Below are positions 51,358 to 60,552 of a stretch of 64,000 bases of DNA, piece after piece. The stretch comes from VXPQ01 sp964608315 (GTDB taxonomy: Bacteria; Bacteroidota; Rhodothermia; Rhodothermales; VXPQ01): positions 1 to 64,000 of the forward strand of contig CAZSNF010000014.1 in assembly GCA_964608315.1 (NCBI GenBank). The letters are read 5' to 3'. Position numbers and translations under genes: made by a program. How positions within the stretch are numbered: position 1 is the stretch's first letter; the number at the start of each line of letters is the position of its first letter. The notes beneath the pieces were generated by a model. The model made no database searches and was not told where the DNA came from. It saw nothing but the letters and a program-made list of their open reading frames with translations.

Positions 51358-52437
51358 CTATTCTATCCATTCGGATGCTTCTTCGGCGGTCATGTCCAGG
51401 TCCGCCGGGTATACCCCGACGGCATGGGAGCCGAACCCGTAAAACGTGGGGCGATACCGGCCGACATAGCCTACGTCGGCTTCTTCCGGAATCATGTCTT
51501 CCATGCCAAGCCCCCAGAATGCCGCATTGACCAGCAGACGCCGGACCCCCTCGCTTTCCAGATCCACGGAAGCCCCCAGCGTCGTAGCGAAAACGCGTGA
51601 GGCGTTTCCTGTTTCGCCCGTCCAGTGACGGCGCCAGGCGACGGGCACGATGGACGTGTCGTATTCGGGCGGAGCATGGGGATCCAGTCCCTTCAGGGTC
51701 AATCCGTAGAGCAGCGCCTCCGTGCCCTCCGGCAATACCGTCAGTCCGTACACATCCGTATCCCCGTACACGTTGTCGCCGATCCCGTTCAGAATCGGAT
51801 CGTCCTCGTAGAGATAGTTGACCACGCCCCGCGTCCCCTCCACGGCGTGGCGTCCATGGTGACTGATCCAGGTTTCCCCGAGCACCTGCCTGCCCCATCC
51901 CCCTTCCCATCCGGGGACCTCGCTCCTCGCATCGTATCGTATGAACGGGTGATTTCTATCCTCGAAAAGGAAGGCGTGCGTAGCCGTCCGCAGTCCGATG
52001 ATCGGCTTGCCCGAATTGGTGAACGCCTCGATATGCCGCATCTGCTCTTCCGGCAAATCGCGAAAGCGCGTAAACATAACCATCAGGTCCGCCTCCTCAA
52101 GCAGATGCAGCCCGGAAATGTTATGCAGGTATTCCGGGTCGATCGCGCCGCTTTCCGGGTCGATGGCGTACAAGACCGTGGTCTTGAACCCATGTCGAAA
52201 CGCCAGAATGCGGGCCAACTGGGTGAGCGCCTCTTCGGAGCGATATTCTTCGTCTCCGGTTACGAGCACGATATGCTTGCCCGCACCAGGGCCTTCGGCG
52301 CCTTCGTAGACCACCCAGGGCGTGTCGTCCTGCGCCTGCGCGGCCACAAAGGACGGCGTCGCGAGCGCAAACGGAACGCACAGCGCAAGGAACCAGCCGA
52401 AAAGCCGGGCGACAAACGGAAAAAGTCGTGGATTCAT
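51358..52437 (-). CDS. ThuA-domain protein, exported
   Basis: A 359-aa protein. The start MNPRLFPFVARLFGWFLALC gives a clear signal peptide cut near FVAAQA; the longer frame has no signal. The ThuA-like glutamine-amidotransferase fold shows HIVLVTGDEEYRSEEAL, LLEEADLMVMFTRFRDLPEE, GKPIIGLRTATHAF and WGRQVLGETWISHHG. ThuA domains are linked to trehalose and other disaccharide oxidation. The protein is first in a tight pair with the CehA-type gene, and is part of an oxidative sugar cluster with the dehydrogenases upstream. Confidence 0.88.
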   Translation of the reverse strand: MNPRLFPFVARLFGWFLALCVPFALATPSFVAAQAQDDTPWVVYEGAEGPGAGKHIVLVTGDEEYRSEEALTQLARILAFRHGFKTTVLYAIDPESGAIDPEYLHNISGLHLLEEADLMVMFTRFRDLPEEQMRHIEAFTNSGKPIIGLRTATHAFLFEDRNHPFIRYDARSEVPGWEGGWGRQVLGETWISHHGRHAVEGTRGVVNYLYEDDPILNGIGDNVYGDTDVYGLTVLPEGTEALLYGLTLKGLDPHAPPEYDTSIVPVAWRRHWTGETGNASRVFATTLGASVDLESEGVRRLLVNAAFWGLGMEDMIPEEADVGYVGRYRPTFYGFGSHAVGVYPADLDMTAEEASEWIE

Positions 52438-52535
52438 GGTGCAAGATATGATTCGGGAAACAGGGGGCGCAAACAATTCGGGAGGATACATGCTACAGGA
52501 TACTACGCCATGGAACCCATGAACGCAAGCCTTAA

Positions 52536-52736
52536 GGATACTCTGGTTAAATCTGCAAAGTTCAGAGGCTGTGAGGGGCGCGCTGGCCCAGTGTGGAACG
52601 GGCCTGTGGTTGCGCCTTTGAGCGAAACATCGGGCCCCAAATACCCCTGCCGGCCCATCGTCTGCGCACCCTTATGTATTCGCGAAAAGGCGCACCACAG
52701 GCCCCTCTGGACCGTCTTGCCTTAATCAGAGTGTCC
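52536..52736 (+). mobile_element. MITE variant F (201 bp) with long internal hairpin
   Basis: The ends GGATACTCTGGTTAA and TTAATCAGAGTGTCC are of the same family and are flanked by a perfect TTAA duplication. The interior differs: GGGCCTGTGGTTGCGCCTTT pairs with AAAGGCGCACCACAGGCCC about 80 bases later, giving a long hairpin. A further isolated end (GGATACTCTG at 52742) follows directly, abutting the next gene's stop. Confidence 0.8.
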
Positions 52737-52751
52737 TTAAAGGATACTCTG

Positions 52752-55505
52752 TCAATCCGGGGGCGCCTTGTGTACGGTGAGATAAACGGCTTCTTTCAGA
52801 ACACCGCCCTCAACGGACGGAACCTGCATGCGCACCAGCATCTGGTCCGCCGGACGCATGTCCGGGAGAACAAGGCGTACACGCCGGCCATCCACCTGCA
52901 CCGCCTCCACAGGCACAGCGTCGCGGCCTTCCCGTTCGGGATCTTCCACAGACCAGTCGTCCGAGCCGTACTGGCGTTCCCACCGATAATTCCACCGGCT
53001 GACGTCGTAGCGAGAAGTATCTGAAGCAGCGGCGGCGTCCACCGGAAAATTGAAGGTGAACTCGACGCCGTCGGATTTTACGCGGGTTGCGATTACGTAT
53101 TGCCCCTCGCCCCCCCTGTACCGGATACGGTCGAGGTGCGCATACCGCGTGGCGAACCCATCGTCCCAGCCTGTCAGACCCGTCAGGTAAATCTGCCCGT
53201 CCGCGGGGTTCACGCGCACACGCTGCGTGCCGGCGTCGAACTGGAAAGGCAGCGCCGCAGCAGCAGCCTGCGTCACGCCATCCACCTCGTCGAACATCAA
53301 ATAATACGCCCAGCCCTTGCCGAAACTGGTGTTGAGCATCCGATCCCCCAGCGGCCCCCAGTTTGCGTCCGTCCATATACCCCCGCCCGGAGAATTGTCG
53401 AATTCCTGGGGGAGCCAGATCACCGGCTCGGTGAAGGAATCCGGCACGGCGGCGGTATCGATCACCGCAGACCACTCCCCTTCGGGAATGGCTACATCCA
53501 GCCCGTCGGGAGACCACCCGCGTTCGGCGAAGTTGTTTACGTACCCGTAAAACTTGCCGGGTTCCACGAGATTGATTTCGTTGGCAGGGGTCCAGTTTCC
53601 CTGGTTGTCGGTGACGAATACGCGCCCGTCCGGCGCCACGGTAAGTCCGTTCGGGGTACGAAATCCGGTAGCGATCGTGCCGCCTGTCCCGTCCGGAGCG
53701 ACCCGGACCAGGTCTCCCGGCGTGGCGTTATTCGTATACTGCCCGGACTTGGCGTAATAGAGGTTGCCGTCCGCATCGGCCTGGAGCCCAAAGGCGAACG
53801 AATGGAAAAAGTCCGACACGTCCTTGTCCGCATAGAACGTTTCGTAGTAGTCGGTCTCCATATCCCCGTTCAGATCATGTAACCGCACAATCCGGTCGCG
53901 GGCTGAAACATGGATGGCGCCGTCGACCACCTCGACCCCCATCGGCTCGTACAGACCCGTGGCGATCCGCCGCCATGTGACTTCGTCCAGTGCATCGTCC
54001 AGCCCGTCGGCTATCCATACATCGCCGAGATAGGTGGTCAGCGCCATGCGCCCGTCCGGGTAAAACGCGAGGGCGGTGGGACGTATCCAGCTGTTCCACG
54101 GATTGACGAACGGCAAGCCGATCTTGTCCACCGTATAGGGATAATCTTCCGGCAGATCGACCAGTTTTTCCGGGGTGTTCCTGTCCTCGTCCTCGTAATA
54201 CATCGGATCGTAATGAGCGCGGGGCACGTCCAGCTCGCCCCCGGTTACGATCGTTTCCGGCCACTGCGAAGGGCCGCCTTCGGTCATGGCTGCAAGATCA
54301 GGGGGATCCCCGGCGGACATTTCCTCGATGGCGGCCCGGCCCGGCGCGCCCGCGCGCCGGCGAACCTGCACCGTACGCGCGACGTCGCTGGCGGGAATAT
54401 GCAGAAAAACCTCCCCGCCTTCCCCGGACGATGTCATCCCTTCGACGTCTCCGGTTACCTCCGCCATCACGTCATGCCCCACGATCAGGCGATGCTCCCG
54501 CTCCGAAGGGCCAATCTGCAACGTATGCACGAGCGCCAGATCGTTTCCGTCGCGCGTTGCCGCAGGCCATTCCAGCACGTCGCGCCCCAGGATCGAATAG
54601 GACAATACCACTTCTTTCCCGTACCGGTAATGCCCGTGAAACGTCATTACCTCCGCCGGGAGCGGAGCGCGCGGCGAGGTTTCCGCGTCGACCCCAGCGT
54701 ATTCGCCGGGATATTCCCAGCGCCACGCAGCAAGCCCCTCCAGTTCATCTCCGACAATAACCGGCTTGCCCTCGCCCCGGTACTGCTCGAACTTCGTTTC
54801 GGAAAGGTCCAGCGCGCCCTGCCAGGCCGCGGCGAGGCGCATACGCAGCACGTTGTAACTCAGATAGATGTCTTCATCCAGCCCAATGGTAAGCGCAGCG
54901 CTGGCTTTTCCGTCCAGCTGGGAATACATGACATTGCCATAATCTCCGGGATGCTCGACGGCCCAGCGCATCCCGGCGGCCTGAAGCCCTTCCGCCGCCG
55001 CCTCGACCACATCCAGGCCCGCTTCCTCCACGGCGGGCAATCCCGCAAGATATTCCTCCGTGATCTCGAAATACTGCCCGGGATTTTCCGGCTTGACGAG
55101 TTCCTCGCGAATGTACTGGATCACATAATACCTTTCTTCCGGCGTGAGCCAGCCCTGGGCCGCCATCTGCCCCTTTCCGTACGTAACGGTTCGCCACATT
55201 GCGTAGGGATCGGCGCCGTACCGCAACGTATCCGTATCGAACGACCGGGCGAAAGGCAGGAGCGCTCCCCCATCTACCCCATGACAGGCAGCGCATGCCC
55301 GCATATAGATATCCCGCCCCGCCTTCAGGGTCTCCGCGTCGAGGCTGCGCAGGATGGCGGCATGATCGTCGTTCCCTGCAGAGCGATCCGAATCGCTTTC
55401 GACATCCCCGGCCATAAAGCCGGTCATAAAACCGGCCGGCGCAAACAGCGCAAGCAGCGCAACGAACGATAAACCCGACTTGTGGACAAAACGATTAAAT
55501 CGCAT
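52752..55505 (-). CDS. Cytochrome c - sorbosone/glucose dehydrogenase-like beta-propeller protein
   Basis: A 917-aa exported protein. A signal peptide (LSFVALLALFAPAGFMTGFM) precedes a cytochrome c domain with CAACHG near residue 72 and an axial Met probably in TYGKGQM. A middle region of PVC-type DUF is followed by a beta-propeller of the glucose/sorbosone dehydrogenase type (NSWIRPTALAFYPDGRMALT, GLTVAPDGRVFVTDNQGNWT, WLPQEFDNSPGGGIW). It should oxidise a sugar and pass electrons to the haem. It follows the PVC-type gene by 19 bases. The stop codon lies beside a MITE end. Confidence 0.85.
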   Translation of the reverse strand: MRFNRFVHKSGLSFVALLALFAPAGFMTGFMAGDVESDSDRSAGNDDHAAILRSLDAETLKAGRDIYMRACAACHGVDGGALLPFARSFDTDTLRYGADPYAMWRTVTYGKGQMAAQGWLTPEERYYVIQYIREELVKPENPGQYFEITEEYLAGLPAVEEAGLDVVEAAAEGLQAAGMRWAVEHPGDYGNVMYSQLDGKASAALTIGLDEDIYLSYNVLRMRLAAAWQGALDLSETKFEQYRGEGKPVIVGDELEGLAAWRWEYPGEYAGVDAETSPRAPLPAEVMTFHGHYRYGKEVVLSYSILGRDVLEWPAATRDGNDLALVHTLQIGPSEREHRLIVGHDVMAEVTGDVEGMTSSGEGGEVFLHIPASDVARTVQVRRRAGAPGRAAIEEMSAGDPPDLAAMTEGGPSQWPETIVTGGELDVPRAHYDPMYYEDEDRNTPEKLVDLPEDYPYTVDKIGLPFVNPWNSWIRPTALAFYPDGRMALTTYLGDVWIADGLDDALDEVTWRRIATGLYEPMGVEVVDGAIHVSARDRIVRLHDLNGDMETDYYETFYADKDVSDFFHSFAFGLQADADGNLYYAKSGQYTNNATPGDLVRVAPDGTGGTIATGFRTPNGLTVAPDGRVFVTDNQGNWTPANEINLVEPGKFYGYVNNFAERGWSPDGLDVAIPEGEWSAVIDTAAVPDSFTEPVIWLPQEFDNSPGGGIWTDANWGPLGDRMLNTSFGKGWAYYLMFDEVDGVTQAAAAALPFQFDAGTQRVRVNPADGQIYLTGLTGWDDGFATRYAHLDRIRYRGGEGQYVIATRVKSDGVEFTFNFPVDAAAASDTSRYDVSRWNYRWERQYGSDDWSVEDPEREGRDAVPVEAVQVDGRRVRLVLPDMRPADQMLVRMQVPSVEGGVLKEAVYLTVHKAPPD

Positions 55506-55524
55506 GGGGGGACAAGGGATTATG

Positions 55525-58500
55525 CTACTCTTCGTCGTAGGCGACCACCTCCATCACGCCCTTCATCGTAATCCAGTGGGCGGGAAACGTACAAATGTAG
55601 GGATAATTCCCTTCCTGTTCGGGGGCCGTAAACCGGAGCCGGACCGATTCGCCCTCCTGAAGCATCCGGGTGGCGTGCAGCACGGCAGGCGAGTCGGGAA
55701 TAAACTCTTTTTCGAAGGCGTCCGGATCCGTGGCCATGGCGTCCGCCGCCCTGCCCACCATCTCCCCGGCTCCGGGGCGCACGATGACAAGGTTGTGCGG
55801 GAGCACATCCGCATTCCGCAAGACGATTTCCACCTGCTGCCCGGGCGCTACCCGAAACGCCGTCACGTCATACGCCATTCGCGCCTCGACCGTCGCGATC
55901 TCGACGATGCGGGTCTGCAACACCCGAAGGGCCTCCGTCAACGCCGAGGGATCGTCCAGGCGGGCGGCGGCTTTCTCCGCAAGGGAAACCAGTTGCCGGA
56001 ACGGAACCCCGTGCCGATCTTCGACCGGAAACTTGCCCGCCTCCTCGATGAGCCGCTGCGCAATGGTTGCGTAATCATGCGCGCCCCAGGCCTCTGCGGG
56101 GATTGCGTTCGCAGCGGCCGCCAGCGCGGAGTCGATGCGCCCCGCCTCGATGCGCCCGGCGAAGAACGCAAACGATTCGGCAGGCGCCGCCCCCAGGCCC
56201 GCCAATACCTCCACGGCCGCATCCCGCCATGCGGTATCCTCCCAGTCATCCATGCGCCGCAGCATCGCCTCGTGCAGTTGCAGGCGCACATCCTCCGAAG
56301 GAATGCGGAGGCCGCCCCGCAAGGCGGATATCATGTGCCTGAAATATTCCTCCATGTCCGGATCCCGTTCCACCGGATTGGCTATCAGGTCCTCTATATC
56401 GGCTAACGCCTCTTCAGGGCTCTCAAGAAGCATCAGCGCCGCATTTCCCGTTTCCCGAGCAGCTTCGGTGCTTCCTTCTATCGCCAGCCCCACCAGTTCA
56501 TACATAATCATCCGCATGTTCTCGACTGCCTCATCCGCCGCAGGCTCCATAAATCCTTCCGGAATTTCTTGCGCAAGCGTGCGCAACGCCTCCATCGGCT
56601 CCCCCAGCAAAAGCGCGCTTAATGCCTCCGCGGCGTCTTCGGAAAGATTTTCTTCCGAAAGGGCGTCTATAATGGCTTCTGCACGAACTATCACATCCCC
56701 GGCCAGCGCAGCATCGGACGAAACGTCAGGCGCCGCCGAGGCGTCCTCCGCAAGCCGCGCCAGCGCCTGCGCCCGGTGCGCTTCCTCGAATCCCTCCCCG
56801 CGCAGCACGGATTCGTACACTTCCCGGGCGAATACGGGTTGCTGCATGACCGAAGGATCGGCCCGCTGCAACAAGTATAAGGTCCCTTCCGTAGACAGGG
56901 GAGGAACTCTGTGCGTTATTTCCGGCTCCCACCTCGGCTTCAGGGCCCGGATGGTCTCGTTGAGGCCGTAGTCGAGGTAATAATCCATCTCGTAGTCGAG
57001 GGCGCCCAGCGCTTGGAACGCCGCCTCCGCCGAATCCATGTAACTCAGCGCCACCACGGCTTCCAGCCGCACCAGCGGATGCGGATCCCGAACCTGCCGG
57101 GCAAGCAGCGAAAGCGTATCCGAAATATCGCGGCGCCAGTGCCGCAGTACGCGGGTGGCGGCGGCGCGGGCGCGGTGATCGTCCGCATCGAGCAATCGTT
57201 CGAGCAGCGCCGGATTGATCAGATGGTGCGTTTGACGCACCCACAACGCCTCCAGCAAATGATGCTCGTAATCCGCATGCTCCGGATCGAGGTCGTCGAT
57301 CCATGTCTCGAGCGCTTCCTGCACCTCGTCCGCATCGTGCAAACGCAACTCGCGGCGGGCGCGATAACGCACCTGATCTTCGTACGTCTTCAGCAGATCC
57401 AGTAATTCGCCGATGGAGCGCCCCGCAATGTCCGGCGGCGTCAACAGCGGACTTCCCTCGCTTGTAATCCGCCAGATTCTGCCGCGCGTCTTGTCGCGGC
57501 GGGCGTCCCGGACGGAATATTGCATGTGCCCCACCAGCGGATTGAACCAATCCACGATATACAAGGCCCCGTCCGGCCCGAATTGCATATCTACCGGACG
57601 AAAATTGATGTCGGCGGACGTAAGCAGCGGCTCGATTTCCTCGCCCGCAAAGCCGGACCCTTCCGCATGCATGCGGTGCTGCTTGATTCCGTGAAACCCG
57701 ATGACATTGTTGTACAGAAAATTTCCCTGGGCTTCTTCGGGAAAATGGCGGCTGCTCACGAACTCCGATCCGGCGGTGGGGCGCACGATGCTCGTAAAAA
57801 CCTTCATCCAGGGGTGCTTTTCCGGATAGGGCAGATACCCCGTCAACGGAAGCCCGAAATAATTGCGTCCGCCGGAAGCGTCGGAAATGAAATTCTGCCC
57901 CCAGCGATCGAATTCGTGCCCCCAGGGATTGGCGAACCGGTAGCTCACATAACGCTCGAGGCGGTGACTCCGGGGCTCGTACCGGAACACCCCGGCGTAC
58001 TGCATGCGCACGGGCCCGTAAGGCGTTTCCACCTGCGAATGATGGAACGTGCCCTCCTGAAAATAGAGCGCCCCGCCCGGACCCCAGACGAAACTGTGGA
58101 TGGCGTGGTGGCTGTCCTCCGTGCCGAAACCATGCAACAGTACGCGCCGCTCGTCGGCGACGTCGTCCCCGTCCGTATCCCGCAGAAAAAGAATGTCGGG
58201 CGGTTGCGCCACATACGCGCCCCCGTCTCCCAGCTCGAAGCCCGCGGGCTGATACAGGCCGTCGGCGAAAACCGTATGCTTGTCCGCCCGCCCGTCGCCG
58301 TCCGTATCTTCCAGAACGATCAGTTTGTCGTCGGGATCCACGCCGGGCTCCTGGTGCGGATAGGTGGGCATCGTCAGAATCCAGAGCCGACCGCGCGCAT
58401 CGAAGGTCATCGCAACAGGATTTCCGATGGGAAAATCCTGTTCCGAGGCGAACAGATTCACGGCGTAGCCTTCCGCAGGCGTCAGGCGTTGCAGGGCCAC

Positions 58501-58701
58501 GGCCGGATCCGCGGCGGCCATATCCATCACGCCGCCCCGGTTCGGTTCGTCGGCTTCCACGAAACGACCGATCTCCGACCAGTCCTGGGCCCAGGCCCCG
58601 GTCGCGAACGTCAGGCTGCAAAACAAAACAAAAAACGCAACCGGCGAACGGCGCGGCGCGAAACGGAAAGATGCAAAGCGGTTTTGCCTGATCATTGTCA
58701 T
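55525..58701 (-). CDS. PVC-type membrane-bound dehydrogenase with HEAT repeats and C-terminal blue-copper domain
   Basis: 1058 aa. A signal peptide (PVAFFVLFCSLTFATGAWAQ) precedes the TIGR02604-type beta-propeller: YAVNLFASEQDFPIGNPVAM, GRLWILTMPTYP, SFVWGPGGALYFQEGTFHHS and NPLVGHMQYSVRD. HEAT-like helices follow. The C-terminal ~110 residues are cupredoxin-like, with His in DVLPHNLVIV and Cys and His in YICTFPAHWITMKG (type 1 copper set). The protein probably oxidises a sugar and donates electrons to copper. Its ATG overlaps the SGNH stop as ATGA, so the two are translationally coupled. Confidence 0.88.
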   Translation of the reverse strand: MTMIRQNRFASFRFAPRRSPVAFFVLFCSLTFATGAWAQDWSEIGRFVEADEPNRGGVMDMAAADPAVALQRLTPAEGYAVNLFASEQDFPIGNPVAMTFDARGRLWILTMPTYPHQEPGVDPDDKLIVLEDTDGDGRADKHTVFADGLYQPAGFELGDGGAYVAQPPDILFLRDTDGDDVADERRVLLHGFGTEDSHHAIHSFVWGPGGALYFQEGTFHHSQVETPYGPVRMQYAGVFRYEPRSHRLERYVSYRFANPWGHEFDRWGQNFISDASGGRNYFGLPLTGYLPYPEKHPWMKVFTSIVRPTAGSEFVSSRHFPEEAQGNFLYNNVIGFHGIKQHRMHAEGSGFAGEEIEPLLTSADINFRPVDMQFGPDGALYIVDWFNPLVGHMQYSVRDARRDKTRGRIWRITSEGSPLLTPPDIAGRSIGELLDLLKTYEDQVRYRARRELRLHDADEVQEALETWIDDLDPEHADYEHHLLEALWVRQTHHLINPALLERLLDADDHRARAAATRVLRHWRRDISDTLSLLARQVRDPHPLVRLEAVVALSYMDSAEAAFQALGALDYEMDYYLDYGLNETIRALKPRWEPEITHRVPPLSTEGTLYLLQRADPSVMQQPVFAREVYESVLRGEGFEEAHRAQALARLAEDASAAPDVSSDAALAGDVIVRAEAIIDALSEENLSEDAAEALSALLLGEPMEALRTLAQEIPEGFMEPAADEAVENMRMIMYELVGLAIEGSTEAARETGNAALMLLESPEEALADIEDLIANPVERDPDMEEYFRHMISALRGGLRIPSEDVRLQLHEAMLRRMDDWEDTAWRDAAVEVLAGLGAAPAESFAFFAGRIEAGRIDSALAAAANAIPAEAWGAHDYATIAQRLIEEAGKFPVEDRHGVPFRQLVSLAEKAAARLDDPSALTEALRVLQTRIVEIATVEARMAYDVTAFRVAPGQQVEIVLRNADVLPHNLVIVRPGAGEMVGRAADAMATDPDAFEKEFIPDSPAVLHATRMLQEGESVRLRFTAPEQEGNYPYICTFPAHWITMKGVMEVVAYDEE

Positions 58702-59765
58702 TCAACTCCTTGTCTGCCTTCGGCAGGTGGAAAGATTCGGGGGCGAACATTGCGGGCGAATGCATTAATCCGCCCTTCTTCGCGGGCTACGATCGCATCC
58801 AGCGTATCCATTTCGGAGGGAAAATTCACCACCCCGAACGGACGGCGGCGACGGCCATACACATATTCGCCGTTCACCGGGCGGTATCGGTAGAAAAACT
58901 GCTCGTTCTTGTAGAGGATCATGGACCGGAGGCGCTCGAAGTCGCTATCCTCCGGAAGCGTTTCCAGCGCGCTTGCGGATGCTTCCGCCAGGGCGGAGTC
59001 GGACAGGTCCGACGCGCCGAACCCCCGTAGCAGCAACCCGGCCATGACCAGATTTCCGTAGGCGTTGAAGTGGATTCCATTGAACGTCAAGGGGCGATCC
59101 GACGCCTCCATGACGGCTAGGGTCGGCGTAAACAAATCCGTAAAACCGACGGACAACTCCTCCGCGACTTCCTGCATGACGGCGGCGTACGAGGCCAGAT
59201 CGCGGTTTCGCTCCGCAATATCCACCGCCACGCCCGGAGTTTTTTCCTGCGCCGTCGGCGAAATCAGCATGACCCGGGGGGGCGCCACGGCGTTGAACCG
59301 CTGCGCCCGGATATCGGCCGTCAGGTCGCGCAAGGCCTCCCTATACTCGTCCAGTCCTTCGGGACCGGCAAACGATTCGTTCGTCCCGAAAAACATCAGG
59401 ACGACGTCCGGCTGCTGATGCGCAAGGTTCATCTCCAGCGAACCGAAATTGAGCGGACGGGGGCGCAGCGCCGCTTCGTCGCCGCTCCAGCCAAGGTTCC
59501 TGAACGTCAGGGAGCTGTCGGGATATTGCGCGGTAAGCAGGGCTTCGAAATACCCGAATTGCTGCATGCGCTCGGCCGCGGCGCTCCCGACCATGACGAT
59601 ATGATCGCCCCTGGCGAACCAGGTCTCGCCATCCATGAGCGGCTGGGCGGAAAGCGGCGCCGGCGAAAGAAAAGCCCCGGCCAGCGCAAAAACCCCCGCG
59701 AACGCGCCGGAGCCGCAGCTCGTCGAAAGAAAAACTCGTGAAAGAAAACCAAAGTGCAAGGTCAT
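58698..59765 (-). CDS. SGNH/GDSL-like hydrolase, exported
   Basis: A 355-aa SGNH-type protein. The start MTLHFGFLSRVFLSTSCGSG gives a signal peptide cut near PLSAQ; the longer frame does not. Family blocks are VGSAAAERMQQFGYFE (block I, Gly-Ser-Ala rather than GDS), NLGWSGDEA, MFFGTNESFAG (block III, GxNxS) and LTFNGIHFNAYGN (block V with the His). It probably de-esterifies a glycan, feeding the dehydrogenase genes. It is first of three coupled minus-strand genes. Confidence 0.85.
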   Translation of the reverse strand: MTLHFGFLSRVFLSTSCGSGAFAGVFALAGAFLSPAPLSAQPLMDGETWFARGDHIVMVGSAAAERMQQFGYFEALLTAQYPDSSLTFRNLGWSGDEAALRPRPLNFGSLEMNLAHQQPDVVLMFFGTNESFAGPEGLDEYREALRDLTADIRAQRFNAVAPPRVMLISPTAQEKTPGVAVDIAERNRDLASYAAVMQEVAEELSVGFTDLFTPTLAVMEASDRPLTFNGIHFNAYGNLVMAGLLLRGFGASDLSDSALAEASASALETLPEDSDFERLRSMILYKNEQFFYRYRPVNGEYVYGRRRRPFGVVNFPSEMDTLDAIVAREEGRINAFARNVRPRIFPPAEGRQGVE

Positions 59766-59859
59766 AACGGCGAATCGTTCATCGAAATGGCGGCAACAGA
59801 GGGGGCGGTCCCGGTTTGCAGCGCATTGCGGCGGCGCCTTGCGCGTTCGCATACATCGC

Positions 59860-60546
59860 TCACGTCTCTTCGCGCGCCGCTACGTACGCCTTGCTGCGGA
59901 TCATCGGCAAGGCCTCCGGCCCGTAGTTGAACAAGAGATCCAGCGCCGACGTCCCCGGAAAAAACCCTTGGAAGTTTTGCCGGTATACAAGTTCCTTCGC
60001 ATGCACGACCGCATCCACGCGCACAAGACGCCGATTCGCCGCCTCCGTATCCGCCGCCGAAAGAAAAGCGCCTCCTGCAATCCGGCGTATGTCGCGCACC
60101 GCGGAAGGGGCGCCTTCCATTTCCGACGCCCGCGCAAGAGGCGTTTCGACGCCAAATAATTCAGCGATTTTTTGCACGGAAGCGCATGTAATCTCGCCAA
60201 GCCTTTTCCACTCCCGCTCGAAAAACGGAGCCAGTTCCGGCTCGTAAAACTCAAAAAACGGCGTGGTCCGGTAATTGTACGCCAACGCCCGCCAGTGTTT
60301 GCGTATCCAGCGATCCGATCCTTCGATTCGGGCTTCCTGAATCGAACGGCCCTTGCGGCCCGCCGCAAGCGGTACGCTTAGCCATTGTCCTCCCGCAGGA
60401 TTGCGAATCCGGGTCCGGTTTTGATGGGATTGCCGGCTATACGGCAGCGTATCCGCCAGCACCATCCTGTCGGCGACGTCCATGAGCGCGAGAAAAAGCG
60501 GGCGCGGCCAGTATTCAGGCGGGCGTACGGCGACCAGTGAACGCAT
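59860..60546 (-). CDS. WbqC-family protein
   Basis: A 228-aa cytosolic protein of the WbqC family (DUF): VAVRPPEYWPRPLFLALMDV, then LPYSRQSHQNRTRIRNPAGG with the conserved Asn-Arg-x-Arg-Ile, WLSVPLA, KHWRALAYNYRTTPFFEFYE and GTSALDLLFNYG near the end. The family is linked to O-antigen or surface-glycan genes, function not settled. It lies on the minus strand just after the T9SS-sorted Calx-beta gene, with only six bases between. Confidence 0.88.
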   Translation of the reverse strand: MRSLVAVRPPEYWPRPLFLALMDVADRMVLADTLPYSRQSHQNRTRIRNPAGGQWLSVPLAAGRKGRSIQEARIEGSDRWIRKHWRALAYNYRTTPFFEFYEPELAPFFEREWKRLGEITCASVQKIAELFGVETPLARASEMEGAPSAVRDIRRIAGGAFLSAADTEAANRRLVRVDAVVHAKELVYRQNFQGFFPGTSALDLLFNYGPEALPMIRSKAYVAAREET

Positions 60547-60552
60547 GGCGGG

